From: DASPHG01 sp963849605
Lineage (GTDB): Bacteria; Actinomycetota; Thermoleophilia; Solirubrobacterales; Thermoleophilaceae
DNA length: 64,000 nucleotides
NCBI GenBank assembly: GCA_963849605.1
Contig: CAWKHX010000015.1
Span: forward strand, 124,001-188,000
Direction of reading: 5' to 3'
This document shows, in pieces, positions 53,066 through 62,275 of the stretch. The position numbers and the translations under genes are program-made. Positions within the stretch are counted from its first letter, which is position 1. Each line of letters begins with the position of its first letter. The notes under the pieces were generated by a model. It did no database searches. It worked only from the letters and a program-made list of their open reading frames with translations, and had not been told where the DNA came from.

Positions 53066-54052
53066 ATGCAGGTGGCTTGGCCCGCGCGGTACACCTGCTG
53101 GCTCACTTTGGTGGTGGCGTGTCTCGCTCTCGGCGCTTGCGGCGGGGGTGATGACGACGGCAGCAGCGAAGCCGCCGACACGCAGACGATCACCTTCCAG
53201 GAGCCGGAGGATCCGGGCGAGGATCCGTTCACACCACCGGCGGACGTGGCGGGCACGGCGGAGGTCGCGGTACAGCAGCCGTTCGGCGGGAGCGGGTCGA
53301 ACCGCGTATGCGACCGCGACAAGCTGATCAAGTTCCTCGAGGCCAACCCCGAGCGGATGGCCGAGTGGGCGCGGGTACTCGGAATCGAGCCGCAGATCGA
53401 CGCGGTGAAGAAGTACATCGCGAAGCTCCACCCCGTGACCTTGACCCAGGACACCCAGGTCACGAACCACGCCTACACGAACGGGCGTGCCGTCCCCTTC
53501 CAGGCGATCCTTGCGGCAGGAACGGCGGTGCTAGTCGACGAGTACGGCGTGCCGGTCGTGCGCTGCTACTGCGGCAACCCGCTCGGGCCCGCGGTCTACA
53601 CGCCGGAGGCCAAGTGCACGGGCTGTCCGCCGGACTACACGCCGCCGAAGCAATGCAAGTTCGAACGCACCACGAGCTACGACAAGCGCTACTACAGCGG
53701 CGACTACTACAGCAACTCGGACTACGACGAGGTCTACATCTCGCAGAGCACGACGACCAAGTACTCGAACTGTTACAAGGCATATCCGGATCCGAAGACG
53801 GTTACGACCGTGGCCGTCTACAGAGCGCCGCCGCCCACACCCGCGCCTGCGCCCACGCCCGCCCCGGCTCCGGCGCCCGAGCCCTACTCGGGCCTGCAAT
53901 GCGACCCGCCGCGTTCGCAGCTCGAGTTCGAGCAGTGCGCGGCGCAGGAGCAGGCGCCGCCGGCCGAGGAGCCGCCGCCCGACTCCAACTACGACTGTCC
54001 CGACCTGCCGCCGGCGCACCCCGGCGAGGACTACCTGCGCAACTGCGGCTAG
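53066..54052 (+). CDS. DUF6777-type secreted lipoprotein
   Basis: 328 residues from ATG 53066. A lipoprotein signal ends LALGAC (Cys at about residue 25), followed by an Asp/Ser/Glu-rich linker. The domain at about 70-180 has GGSGSNRVCDRDKLIKFLEA, WARVLGIEPQ, YIAKLHPVTLTQDTQVTNHA and VVRCYCGNPL, a block seen in actinobacterial DUF6777 proteins, with paired cysteines. The next part is rich in Tyr, Ser and Cys (KRYYSGDYYSNSDYDEVYIS), then a Pro-Ala repeat and a final Cys-rich end. It is probably on the outer face of the membrane. The function is not known. Confidence 0.75.
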   Translation: MQVAWPARYTCWLTLVVACLALGACGGGDDDGSSEAADTQTITFQEPEDPGEDPFTPPADVAGTAEVAVQQPFGGSGSNRVCDRDKLIKFLEANPERMAEWARVLGIEPQIDAVKKYIAKLHPVTLTQDTQVTNHAYTNGRAVPFQAILAAGTAVLVDEYGVPVVRCYCGNPLGPAVYTPEAKCTGCPPDYTPPKQCKFERTTSYDKRYYSGDYYSNSDYDEVYISQSTTTKYSNCYKAYPDPKTVTTVAVYRAPPPTPAPAPTPAPAPAPEPYSGLQCDPPRSQLEFEQCAAQEQAPPAEEPPPDSNYDCPDLPPAHPGEDYLRNCG

Positions 54053-54056
54053 ACCG

Positions 54057-54878
54057 CTAGGGCTCGTACCCCATGCGTTCGAGCAACGGGCCGAGGTGCT
54101 CCGCGAAGAACCCCCGCTCGTCAGCGCTCATCTCGCTCCGCCAGCGGCCGACCGACTCCTTCGGGCCGCCGCGCGCCGTGATGTGATCGCGCCGTCGCTT
54201 GATCCGCTTAGGTTTGAGCGGGAGATCGAGGAGGTCGCTCAGGTCGTCCGCGACGCGGTCCGTGTGGAGCACCAGGTCCTCGTAGCGGTAGACCCCCCGC
54301 TCGTTCGCCTCGCTCAGCGTCACCGCGTACTCGAGGCGGTCGCGGAAGAGCCCGAGCATCCGCTGACGGTACGCGGGGACTTCTTCGCCCTCGAGCCGCC
54401 CGAACCCGTAGTTGCCGCGCTGCTTGTCGAAGGCGAGGATCGAGAGCCACTGGTCGCGCGGGTCCCTCACGACGGTGATCTGCACGGGGCGCACGCTCGG
54501 GAAGTGGGCGATCGCGCGCGCGTTCGGTGACTTCTCGGCGTAATAGCGCGAGCCCTCCGGGAGCTGCTCCCCGAACGAGGTCCACAGCGCGACGAAGAAA
54601 CGCTCGGCGTCGGGCGCCGGGTCTCCGCCGGCCCAGGGCGGCGCGCCGCGTATCGCCGCCTCGGTGCCCCCGTCCCGGAGAAGCGATGAGTTGTCCCACT
54701 CGGCGGACGCCGCCGCGCGGCCCACGATCGTGCGGCTCGTGGCGAGCAGGTAGCGGTACCAGAACTGCTCGAACGGATACGAGCGATCGAACGCGACCTT
54801 GGAGGACGTGCCGAGCAGGTCCATCAGCAGCGTCGAGCCCGACCGGCCCAGGGCATCGACCAGAAGCGGCGTGATCAC
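54057..54878 (-). CDS. Sulfotransferase family protein
   Basis: 273 residues from GTG 54878. VDALGRSGSTLLMDLLGTSS is the PAPS 5'-phosphosulfate loop (G-R-S-G-S-T). SVRPVQITVVRDPRDQWLSI is the 3'-phosphate motif (V-R-D-P-R-D). GVYRYEDLVLHTDRVADDLS gives the Y-E-D-L strand, and SVGRWRSEMSADERGFFAEH the C-terminal G-R-W. It would sulfate a sugar or lipid using PAPS. It stands alone on the minus strand and is 25 kb from the other sulfotransferase and 22 kb from cysC. The acceptor is unknown. Confidence 0.85.
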   Translation of the reverse strand: MITPLLVDALGRSGSTLLMDLLGTSSKVAFDRSYPFEQFWYRYLLATSRTIVGRAAASAEWDNSSLLRDGGTEAAIRGAPPWAGGDPAPDAERFFVALWTSFGEQLPEGSRYYAEKSPNARAIAHFPSVRPVQITVVRDPRDQWLSILAFDKQRGNYGFGRLEGEEVPAYRQRMLGLFRDRLEYAVTLSEANERGVYRYEDLVLHTDRVADDLSDLLDLPLKPKRIKRRRDHITARGGPKESVGRWRSEMSADERGFFAEHLGPLLERMGYEP

Positions 54879-54897
54879 GGCGCCATCTTGACGCCCC

Positions 54898-54903
54898 TAC
54901 GAT
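54898..54903 (+). promoter_or_regulatory. Putative -10 box for helicase
   Basis: TACGAT ends 6 nt before GTG 54910. With normal spacing, transcription would start at the GTG itself. Confidence 0.5.
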
Positions 54904-54909
54904 GCGGTC

Positions 54910-57192
54910 GTGCCGCAGACCGCCGCCAAGACACCCTGGCGCGACGTGATCGAGGCCGGGCGCGGCGAGCAGCTCGTGAGGCAGGCGCGCTACGGCGCGC
55001 GACCGGCGGAGACCGCCCCCGTGCCGGATGAGCTCCACCCCGAGCTGAAGGAGTCGCTCGCGCGCGCCGGCATCGGCGAGCTCTACGCCCATCAGGCGGA
55101 GGCATACAGCGCGGCGATGGAGGGACCGGTGATCGTCACCACCGGCACCGCGAGCGGCAAGTCGCTGGCCTTCAACCTTCCTGTGCTCGACACACTCGCG
55201 CGCGACCGCCGCGCCCGTGCGCTGTACCTGTACCCGACGAAGGCGCTCGCGCAGGACCAGGCGCGCAAGCTGCATGAGCTGCGCGCGCCGTTCCTGAGGC
55301 ACGCGATCTACGACGGCGACACGCCGAAGGAGGAGCGGCGGGCGGTCAGGGGACGTTCGAACCTGATCCTCACCAACCCGGACATGCTGAACGTCGGCGT
55401 GCTGCCCCACCACCACCGCAACTGGGGCGACGTGCTGGCGAACCTCGCCTGGGTCGTGGTCGACGAGGCGCACGTATACCGCGGCGTCTTCGGCTCCCAC
55501 GTCGCCAACGTGCTGCGGCGCCTGCGACGGCTCGCGCGCGCGTACGGGACCGAGCCGCGCTTCGTGCTGACGAGCGCGACGATCGCGAACCCGCTCGAGC
55601 TGGCCGAGCGGCTGACCGGCCTCGACCTAACCCTGGTCGATCGGGACGGCGCGCCGCACGCGGAGCGACAGGTCGTGATGTGGAACCCGCCGCTCGTCGA
55701 CGAGGACGCGGGCATCCGCGGCTCCGCGCTGTCGGAGGCGGCCCAGCTGCTTGCCGAGCTGATGCAGGCGGAGGTGCGCACGATCTGCTTCCTGAAGTCG
55801 CGCCGCGGGGTCGAGCTGATCCAGCGCTTCACGAAGCTCCGGCTCGAGGACGCCGGCCGAGGCGACCTCGCGGAGCGCATCGCCCCATACCGCGCCGGCT
55901 ATACGCCGACGCAGCGCCGCGAGATCGAGCGCCGGCTGTCCGAGGGTGATCTCCTGGCCGTGGTCGCGACCGATGCGCTCGAGCTGGGAATCGACGTGGG
56001 CGACCTCGACGCGGCGATCTGTGTGACGTTCCCAGGGACTGTCGCCAGCCTGCGGCAGATGTGGGGCCGTGCCGGGCGGCGCGACACCGGCCTAGCGCTG
56101 TACGTGGCCGGCGACGACGCGCTCGACCAGTTCTTCTGCCGCCATCCCGACGAGTTCCTCGACCGGCCCGTCGAGCAGGCGATCCTCGACCACGAGTCGG
56201 AGGAGATCTACATGCAGCACCTGGTCGCGGCCGCATACGAGCTCCCGCTGTCAGCCGACGACGCCGACACGCTCGGCCCCCGCTGGGAGCTCTACGCCGA
56301 GCGTCTCGTCGCCCTCGGGCGCCTGCGCGAGCGGGGCGGCCGCTACACGCCGCGCACTGAGGAGTTCCCGGCCGGCCGCATCTCCCTGCGCTCGGCGGGA
56401 ATCGACTCGGTCGCCGTGGTCGAGTCGGACGGAGGCGAGCTGATCGGATCGGTCGAGATCGGGCGAGCGCACTCGACGGTCCATCCCGGCGCGGTCTATC
56501 TGCACCTCGGGCAGAGCTACGAGGTCGAGGAACTCGATCTCCGCGGCCGGCGTGCGCTCGTCAGACCGTTCTCCGGCGACTGGTACACCCAGCCGAAGAA
56601 GGAGACCGACACGTGGATCGAGGAGGTGCTCGACCGCCGCGAGGCCTACGGCGTGGAGCTCTCCTTCGGAGTCGTCTCCGTGACCGAGCAGGTCGTCGCG
56701 TTCCAGAAGAAGCGCGTCGCCGACCACGAGGTGCTCGACCTCCTGCCGGTCAACCTGCCGGAGCAGCAGTTCGTCACCCAGGCGCTCTGGTACGAGGTCC
56801 CCGACGCGCTCCTGCGCTCCGACTTCCCGCTCGATGTCCTGCTCGGATCGCTGCACGCGGCGGAGCACACCCAGATCGCTGTCCTGCCCCTGATCGCGAT
56901 GTGCGACCGGTGGGACATCGGCGGGCTCTCGACCAACTCGCACCCCCAGACGGCGCGCCCGACGGTCTTCATCTACGACGGCCACGCCGGGGGCGTCGGG
57001 ATCACGCGGATCGGCTTCCGGCTGTTCGAGACGCTCGTGGACGACGCGTACCGGCTGATCTCCGAGTGCCCGTGCAAGCTGGGCTGCCCATCGTGCGTCC
57101 AGTCGCCCAAGTGCGGCAACCTGAACGAGCCGCTCAACAAGAACGGCTCTCTCGAAATCATGGCCCGGATGCAGTCTGGACAGACGTTCTAG
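54910..57192 (+). CDS. DEAD/DEAH-box helicase of the YprA/MrfA (DUF1998) family
   Basis: 760 residues from GTG 54910. Motifs: AHQAEAYSAAM (Q-like), VIVTTGTASGKSLAFNLPVL (I), YLYPTKALAQDQARKL (Ia), LTNPDML, WVVVDEAHVYRGVFGSH (II, D-E-A-H), FVLTSATIANP (III, S-A-T), FLKSRRGVELI (IV), VVATDALELGIDVGDLDAAI (V), and QMWGRAGRRDTGLALYV (VI). The last part (from about 520) is the DUF1998/MrfA region with four cysteines, CPCKLGCPSCVQSPKCGN, which bind zinc. MrfA helicases repair crosslinked or mitomycin-damaged DNA. Length and Cys motif fit well. Confidence 0.93.
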   Translation: MPQTAAKTPWRDVIEAGRGEQLVRQARYGARPAETAPVPDELHPELKESLARAGIGELYAHQAEAYSAAMEGPVIVTTGTASGKSLAFNLPVLDTLARDRRARALYLYPTKALAQDQARKLHELRAPFLRHAIYDGDTPKEERRAVRGRSNLILTNPDMLNVGVLPHHHRNWGDVLANLAWVVVDEAHVYRGVFGSHVANVLRRLRRLARAYGTEPRFVLTSATIANPLELAERLTGLDLTLVDRDGAPHAERQVVMWNPPLVDEDAGIRGSALSEAAQLLAELMQAEVRTICFLKSRRGVELIQRFTKLRLEDAGRGDLAERIAPYRAGYTPTQRREIERRLSEGDLLAVVATDALELGIDVGDLDAAICVTFPGTVASLRQMWGRAGRRDTGLALYVAGDDALDQFFCRHPDEFLDRPVEQAILDHESEEIYMQHLVAAAYELPLSADDADTLGPRWELYAERLVALGRLRERGGRYTPRTEEFPAGRISLRSAGIDSVAVVESDGGELIGSVEIGRAHSTVHPGAVYLHLGQSYEVEELDLRGRRALVRPFSGDWYTQPKKETDTWIEEVLDRREAYGVELSFGVVSVTEQVVAFQKKRVADHEVLDLLPVNLPEQQFVTQALWYEVPDALLRSDFPLDVLLGSLHAAEHTQIAVLPLIAMCDRWDIGGLSTNSHPQTARPTVFIYDGHAGGVGITRIGFRLFETLVDDAYRLISECPCKLGCPSCVQSPKCGNLNEPLNKNGSLEIMARMQSGQTF

Positions 57193-57243
57193 GTCCCGAG
57201 CCATAACGGGAGAACTCGGCGTGCACATGCCGACGCACAGGGC

Positions 57244-58218
57244 ATGTCCCGCCGAACCCTCCCAAAACTTGCAGCTCTCTTCCTTCTCGTCGCGGCTCCC
57301 ACCGCCTCCGCGAGCGACGGCGCCGCCGAGGTGCCCAAGTACGGCGGCGCCGGCTATGGCGAGCTCGAGCAGCCGCAGCAGACGGTCGACCGGAATCCGG
57401 CAGAGGCCGAGCAGAAGCCCAAGCCTGAGCCGAAGGACGCCCCGAAGGCGACCGGCAGCGGCGGCGACCCGCTGCTGACGACCTTCGGCGTCGGCTCGCC
57501 GCGCGTCTACATCTACGGCCGCTCGGCGCGGGTCAGCTTCCAGATCAACGACGGCGCCCCGACCGTCTCGGTCCGCCTGGTCGTCCTCTCCGTCACCACG
57601 GGCACGAAGGTGCGGACGATCGACCTGGGCGAGCAGACGACCGGAGTCCTGCACAGCTACGGCTTCAACGGCCGCGAGGGCGGCGAGCTGCCCGCCGGCC
57701 GCTACCGGGTCCGCGTTCGCGCCCGCGACGCCGCCGGCAACACGCTCGTCCGCAACGCCGGCACGAGCGCGGTCGACGAGATCGGCGTGTACCCCTACCG
57801 CTTCCCGCTCAAGGGCAACTTCACCTACGGCGAGCCTGGCTCACGCTTCGGCGATCCGCGCAGCGGACACACGCACCAGGGCCAGGACATCCCCGCGCCC
57901 GAGGGCACCCAGATCCGCGCGGTCCGCGGCGGCATCGTGAAGGAGGTCGCCTACCAGGCGGGCGGCGCCGGGAACTACATCGTCATCGACGGCGCCGGCG
58001 AGAGCCGCGACTACGTCTACATGCACCTCCTGACCGGCTCGACTCGTGTCGAGGAGGGCGAGCGTGTCGCGACCGGCGAGTGGATCGGCGGCGTCGGCAA
58101 CACGGGCGCGTCGTTCGGCGCCCACCTGCACTTCGAGATCTGGCAGGGACCGTGGTGGGGCGGCGGCGAGCCGATCGACCCGCTTCCGTACCTGCAGCGC
58201 TGGGACAGCTGGTCCTAG
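57244..58218 (+). CDS. Secreted M23-family metallopeptidase (LytM-like)
   Basis: 324 residues from ATG 57244. Signal peptide at 1-24 (LPKLAALFLLVAAPTASAS). A Pro/Lys/Glu-rich spacer, then a beta domain (about 85-185, ARVSFQINDGAPTVSVRLVV), then the peptidase: GDPRSGHTHQGQDIPAPEGT with H-x3-D, YVYMHLLTGSTRVEEGERVA, and GASFGAHLHFEIWQG with H-x-H. It would cut peptide crosslinks of peptidoglycan. All zinc ligands are present, so it should be active. Confidence 0.9.
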   Translation: MSRRTLPKLAALFLLVAAPTASASDGAAEVPKYGGAGYGELEQPQQTVDRNPAEAEQKPKPEPKDAPKATGSGGDPLLTTFGVGSPRVYIYGRSARVSFQINDGAPTVSVRLVVLSVTTGTKVRTIDLGEQTTGVLHSYGFNGREGGELPAGRYRVRVRARDAAGNTLVRNAGTSAVDEIGVYPYRFPLKGNFTYGEPGSRFGDPRSGHTHQGQDIPAPEGTQIRAVRGGIVKEVAYQAGGAGNYIVIDGAGESRDYVYMHLLTGSTRVEEGERVATGEWIGGVGNTGASFGAHLHFEIWQGPWWGGGEPIDPLPYLQRWDSWS

Positions 58219-58228
58219 TCGACGAGCG

Positions 58229-59725
58229 CTAGTCGATAGTCAGCTCTAGGTGGCCGGTCAGGCCGTCCGTCGAGGAGCTGACCGACTGCGTCAGCTCGCC
58301 GAGCGGGCCCGTGACGAGGCTGCCGCCTAGCCCGGCCAGTCCGCCGCGGAACTTCGCCAGGGCCGCGTTCACAAGCTGCTCCGCATTGGCTGACGCGACG
58401 AACGCGCCCTCCTGGCCCTCCGCGTCCACGAGCCCGCGCGTCGCGACCTCGCCGGCGAGCTTGGCGGTGTTCGCGACGATCAGCGAATCGTCGGCGACGC
58501 CCACGACGAAGCTGTCACCGCCGCGGTCGGCGACCCCGTAGAAGCTGTCGCCCTGCTTGGGCTTCGTGACGGTCACGCCGTCGGCGAACTCGGGCAGGCC
58601 GTCCATCACCTTCGCGAGCGTCTGCTTGAACGCATCGGCGTCCTCGAGCTCGCTTCGCATGCCGAAGTCCCCGTCGATCGAGACGACAGCGGCCACGTTC
58701 CCAGTCAGCTGCGCGAGCACGTCCTCGTCGACGTCGATCCCGAGCTGCTTCCCGATCGTCTCCTTGCCGTTCTCGAACTGGGCGTAGCCCGCCGGATCCA
58801 CGACCTTGGCCGCCGCCAGCGCGAAGTCGATCACCTGTGACGGATCGCGCAGCCCGAGCGTGACCTCGGCGCTGCCCTCATCGCGCGCGAGTAGCTGCGG
58901 CGCCTCCGACCCGCTCGCGATCGGCAGGTCTTCGTCGGTGAGACCCTCGGGGTCCGTCTTGAGCGACCAGTCAAGCGCGAGCGAGTCGTCGTCGGCGTCG
59001 AGGCCCAGCCCGAACGTCTCGATGTGGTTGACCCACTCGACCTTCAGCGCGTTCTTCGCCTCCGGGCTCGCCGCGAGCAGGGCCTGCGCGTTCACGTACG
59101 CCTTCACCGGCGCGTCCTCCGGCAGGTCCGCGAAGGCGGGCTCGACGTCGTCCTCGGTCAGGCGATCGTCCTCGCCGCGCTGCTTGAGCGCGTCCTCGAG
59201 GGTCGCCTCGTCGTTCGAGAGCACGAGCACCTCGTCCTTGACGGCGAGATAGCTGCCGTCCTCGCCCTGGTACAGGTCGTAGCCCTCGCTCTCGCCCGTC
59301 TTCTCGCCGCGGGACTGCGCGACCTCATCCAGCTTGTCCGCGTCCTCGGTCTGCAGGGCGAGGACGAACGGCGTCTCCGAGCCGCTGTCGAGGAAGCTGG
59401 CGTTGTCGGACGTGCCGATCACGACCTCGTTGCCAAGGAGCGGCCTGATCTGGTCGTCGAAGTCGACGGACCCGCCCTCCAGTGCCTGCTTGAGCAGGTC
59501 CTGCGCCTGGCCGGCGAACGGGAAGTTCTCCGCGAGGTCCCGGAAGTCGGCGTAGTCGTCGGGATCGGTCGCTGCGACGAAGGCGAAGCCGGCGTCCTCC
59601 GGCAGGTAGCCGAGCGCCTCGTCGAGCGGTGAGGAGGAGTCGCTGTCACCGCCACAGCCAGCGAGCACGATCGCGCCCGTGACGACGAAAACAGGGAGGA
59701 AGTGAGGGAGCTTCGGAGAGAGCAT
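58229..59725 (-). CDS. DUF3352 lipoprotein
   Basis: 498 residues from ATG 59725. The lipobox is VLAGC (Cys at about residue 24), followed by GGDSDSSSPLDEALGYLPED. Three similar ~130-residue segments contain VLALQTEDADKLDEVAQSRG, GYDLYQGEDGSYLAVKDEVL and LSNDEATLEDALKQRGEDDR, as in DUF3352 proteins of Actinobacteria and Cyanobacteria. The repeats hint at a beta-barrel-like periplasmic protein. The function is unknown. A leaderless-type -10 lies 8 nt upstream. Confidence 0.82.
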   Translation of the reverse strand: MLSPKLPHFLPVFVVTGAIVLAGCGGDSDSSSPLDEALGYLPEDAGFAFVAATDPDDYADFRDLAENFPFAGQAQDLLKQALEGGSVDFDDQIRPLLGNEVVIGTSDNASFLDSGSETPFVLALQTEDADKLDEVAQSRGEKTGESEGYDLYQGEDGSYLAVKDEVLVLSNDEATLEDALKQRGEDDRLTEDDVEPAFADLPEDAPVKAYVNAQALLAASPEAKNALKVEWVNHIETFGLGLDADDDSLALDWSLKTDPEGLTDEDLPIASGSEAPQLLARDEGSAEVTLGLRDPSQVIDFALAAAKVVDPAGYAQFENGKETIGKQLGIDVDEDVLAQLTGNVAAVVSIDGDFGMRSELEDADAFKQTLAKVMDGLPEFADGVTVTKPKQGDSFYGVADRGGDSFVVGVADDSLIVANTAKLAGEVATRGLVDAEGQEGAFVASANAEQLVNAALAKFRGGLAGLGGSLVTGPLGELTQSVSSSTDGLTGHLELTID

Positions 59726-59733
59726 GGCGCGCG

Positions 59734-59739
59734 ATCCTA
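59734..59739 (-). promoter_or_regulatory. Putative -10 box for DUF3352 lipoprotein
   Basis: Reads TAGGAT on the minus strand, 8 nt before ATG 59725. No ribosome site between. Confidence 0.5.
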
Positions 59740-59813
59740 GCGAGGGGGTACCAGCTGGTCGTGCGCGTCCGGCGCGGCGTGGTCGCTGTCGACGGTATCG
59801 GCGTGCGGCGGCG

Positions 59814-61163
59814 CTAGACGCCGGGGCACTTCGAACGGGCGCCGTGGCCCCACGAGGCGCAGGCGAACGGCGCCCCCACAGGGTTGCGCAGGCTCACGAC
59901 GTCGCTCTTGTCGCCGAGGATGAACTCCTTGAGCCCCCAACCCTTGACGAACGGGTTGTCGCGGCTGGGATCGCGCTTGACCACGACGAAGAGCGTTTCG
60001 CCGGGCTTTAGCACCGTCCCGCGCGAGAACTCGTAGAAGTACGGCACGCTCTCGACCTCGTACTGCCAAAGGTCGATCGTGTCCTGCGAGTGGTTCTTGA
60101 GCTTGATCGTCTCGGGCGCGCGCCTGTGTGCGCTGATCGTGAGCTTCCCCTTCAGCGGCTCGGCGCACTTCAGCTCGCAGGGGTACTGCGCGTACGCACG
60201 CAGGTCGCCCTCCGGGTCGAACAGATACGCGCCGTCACCGACGCCCCGCCGGCCGCCCTTCACGTTTTCGAAGATCGGGTCGGGCTCGCCCCAGAACAGG
60301 TCAGTCGGGCCGTCGTTGCCCTTGCCGACGTGCACGCGCAGCGACTCTCCCGGTCCGAGCATCGCGCCGCGCGGGAAGTTGAAGCGGCGCGGGAAGTCGT
60401 ACTTGCGCAGATACGCGTCGCGCATCGACCAGCCCTGGAGCGAGACCGTGTCGACGGTGCTGATGTTCGTGAGCCGGACCCATTCCCCGTTCACGTTGTG
60501 GCCGTCGTTGCCGTTCGCGTCCCACTTGACCTTCATGTCGAGCGGGACATCCGGGGACGGCCCGGCGCCGCACGCGTCCGGATCCCAGACGCCGATGCCC
60601 TTCCGCCCGGCCTTCGCGGCGATCTTCGAGAGGCGGTTGTTCCAGGCCCATTCCTGCCCATTCGGATCCCACAGCCCGTGGCCCTCGCGCATCAGCGTCG
60701 TCGCGACGTCGTGCCAGCGACCGCCCTGCTTGTAGGCGGCGCCGCGCCTGAGCCGCCCGCGCGCACCGGCGGTCTTGCTGCTCTTCCTGAACGCCGCCAG
60801 ACGGATGATCTTCCGCTTGACCCTCGGCCCCTGGAGCAGTTCCTCGAGCCGCTCGGCCGCGGCGACGGCGTGGCAGTCGCCCTCGCGCCCGTGGGCGCGG
60901 CTGTAGTCCGACAGCTCCATCGCCTGCACGCCGAGGAGGCGGATGTCCTTACGCGGAGTCCACCGCCCGCCCTCCCAGATTTTCGCGTTGAACGTGTCGC
61001 CGTCGGCCGTGGTGAAGACCTTGGCCTTCCAGATCTGGCAGGTGGGCTTCTTCTGCCCCGGGATACAGGGGCCGCGCTTCGCCTCCGCGACAGGGGCGAG
61101 CACGCACACAGCAAGCGTGCATGCGAGTAGGAACAGCGGCAGCCCCGAGCGAGTCCGTGTCAC
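59814..61163 (-). CDS. Secreted nuclease-like (SNase/TNase fold) protein with lamin-tail-like domains
   Basis: 449 residues from GTG 61163. Signal peptide at 1-28. The N-terminal domain (about 40-200) has the nuclease-like start FTTADGDTFNAKIWEGGRWT (D-G-D-T-F), then DIRLLGVQAMELSDYSRAHG, a disulphide-type GDCHAVAAAERLEELLQG, GRLRRGAAYKQGGRWHDVAT and GHGLWDPNGQEWAWN. The usual catalytic pair of micrococcal nuclease is only partly seen (I-R-L-L-G-V-Q, R-x-x-x-Y). Two lamin-tail-like beta sandwiches follow (from VKWDANGNDGHNVNGEWVRL and from HRRAPETIKLKNHSQDTIDL). It is a close paralogue of the next gene on the same strand, and longer by the second domain. Confidence 0.8.
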   Translation of the reverse strand: MTRTRSGLPLFLLACTLAVCVLAPVAEAKRGPCIPGQKKPTCQIWKAKVFTTADGDTFNAKIWEGGRWTPRKDIRLLGVQAMELSDYSRAHGREGDCHAVAAAERLEELLQGPRVKRKIIRLAAFRKSSKTAGARGRLRRGAAYKQGGRWHDVATTLMREGHGLWDPNGQEWAWNNRLSKIAAKAGRKGIGVWDPDACGAGPSPDVPLDMKVKWDANGNDGHNVNGEWVRLTNISTVDTVSLQGWSMRDAYLRKYDFPRRFNFPRGAMLGPGESLRVHVGKGNDGPTDLFWGEPDPIFENVKGGRRGVGDGAYLFDPEGDLRAYAQYPCELKCAEPLKGKLTISAHRRAPETIKLKNHSQDTIDLWQYEVESVPYFYEFSRGTVLKPGETLFVVVKRDPSRDNPFVKGWGLKEFILGDKSDVVSLRNPVGAPFACASWGHGARSKCPGV

Positions 61164-61171
61164 TGCAAGCC

Positions 61172-61177
61172 ACCGTA
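61172..61177 (-). promoter_or_regulatory. Putative -10 box for first nuclease-like gene
   Basis: Reads TACGGT on the minus strand, 8 nt before GTG 61163, following GACAGCTTTTTCGGG-type sequence upstream on the plus strand. Confidence 0.4.
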
Positions 61178-61221
61178 AGACAGCTTTTTCGGGTCCGCCT
61201 TAGTCCATCCGTCTAGGCGGT

Positions 61222-62226
61222 CTACGCGCCGGGACCGCCGCAGCCCGGCCGGCATGGGTACATGCGCCAGGCGCGCATGTCGCCCTGCGGATCGAACAGG
61301 TAGGCGCCGTCGCCGATCCCGCGGCGGCCGCGCTTCGCGTTCTCGAAGACCGGATCCGACTGGCCCCAGTAGAAGTTCTTCGCGGTGTCGCTGCCCCTCC
61401 CGACGCGCACCCGGATCGCGCGGCCCGGCGGCACGACTGCGGTGCTCGGGAGCCGGAAGCGGCGCAGGGCCGAGTCGCGCACCCACCAGCGGTGCAGAGA
61501 CAGTGGGTTCACCGGGTCGCGGTTCCGGATCGAGATCCACTCGCCGTTCACGTGGAAGGCGTCGTTGTGCGGCGCGTCCCACCGCACCTTCAGCTTGAGG
61601 GGAGCGCCCTCCTGCGGCCCGGAGCTGCAGTAGTCGGTGTCCCAGATCCCACGACGGGCGAGGGCGGCGTGCGAAGCGAGCTTCCCGTAGCGGCGGTTCC
61701 AGGCCCACTCCTTGCCGTTCGGATCCCAGAGCGCGTGGCCCTCGGCCATCAGCCTCGCGCCGACGTCGTGCCAATGCCCTCCGCTCTTGTATGCGATGCC
61801 GCGCCGCAAGCGTCCCCGCCGGCCGGCCGTCCTGCTGCTTGCCCTGAAGGATGCGATCCGGATCTTGCGCCGCTTCACGCGCGGCCCCTGGAGCAGGTAC
61901 TCGAGCCGCCTCGCCGCCGCGACCGCGTGGCACTCGCCCTTCCGGCGGCCGTGCTTCCGACTGTAGTCGGTCAGCTCCATCGCCTGGAGCCCGAGCAGGC
62001 GGATGTCCCTGCGCACTGACCAGTGGCCGCCCTCCCAGACCCTGACGTTGACCGTGTCGCCGTCGGCGACCGCCATCACCTTCCCGGTCCAGACGAGGCA
62101 CTTCGGCCGCTTCTTCCCAGGGATGCAGGAGCCGCGCCGCACGGCGTCGGCGGTGCCCGCGAAGGGGCCGACGAGTGCGACGAGTGCAAGCAGCAGCAGC
62201 GGCAGTGCTAGGCCCGTCCGGCGCAT
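61222..62226 (-). CDS. Secreted nuclease-like protein with one lamin-tail-like domain (paralogue)
   Basis: 334 residues from ATG 62226. Signal peptide at 1-27 (ALPLLLLALVALVGPFAGTA). It has VMAVADGDTVNVRVWEGGHW, IRLLGLQAMELTDYSRKHGR, GECHAVAAARRLEYLLQG, RGRLRRGIAYKSGGHWHDVG and GHALWDPNGKEWAWNRRYGK, then one beta sandwich (KVRWDAPHNDAFHVNGEWIS) and GDGAYLFDPQGDMRAWRMYP. The match to the 59814 protein extends to the end of the first lamin-tail-like domain. The pair arose by tandem duplication, with the second domain gained or lost in one copy. Likely extracellular. Confidence 0.8.
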   Translation of the reverse strand: MRRTGLALPLLLLALVALVGPFAGTADAVRRGSCIPGKKRPKCLVWTGKVMAVADGDTVNVRVWEGGHWSVRRDIRLLGLQAMELTDYSRKHGRRKGECHAVAAARRLEYLLQGPRVKRRKIRIASFRASSRTAGRRGRLRRGIAYKSGGHWHDVGARLMAEGHALWDPNGKEWAWNRRYGKLASHAALARRGIWDTDYCSSGPQEGAPLKLKVRWDAPHNDAFHVNGEWISIRNRDPVNPLSLHRWWVRDSALRRFRLPSTAVVPPGRAIRVRVGRGSDTAKNFYWGQSDPVFENAKRGRRGIGDGAYLFDPQGDMRAWRMYPCRPGCGGPGA

Positions 62227-62275
62227 TAAGCGTTGGCAGACTAGGGGAAACGCGCCCCGCGATACTGAGCGGGTG

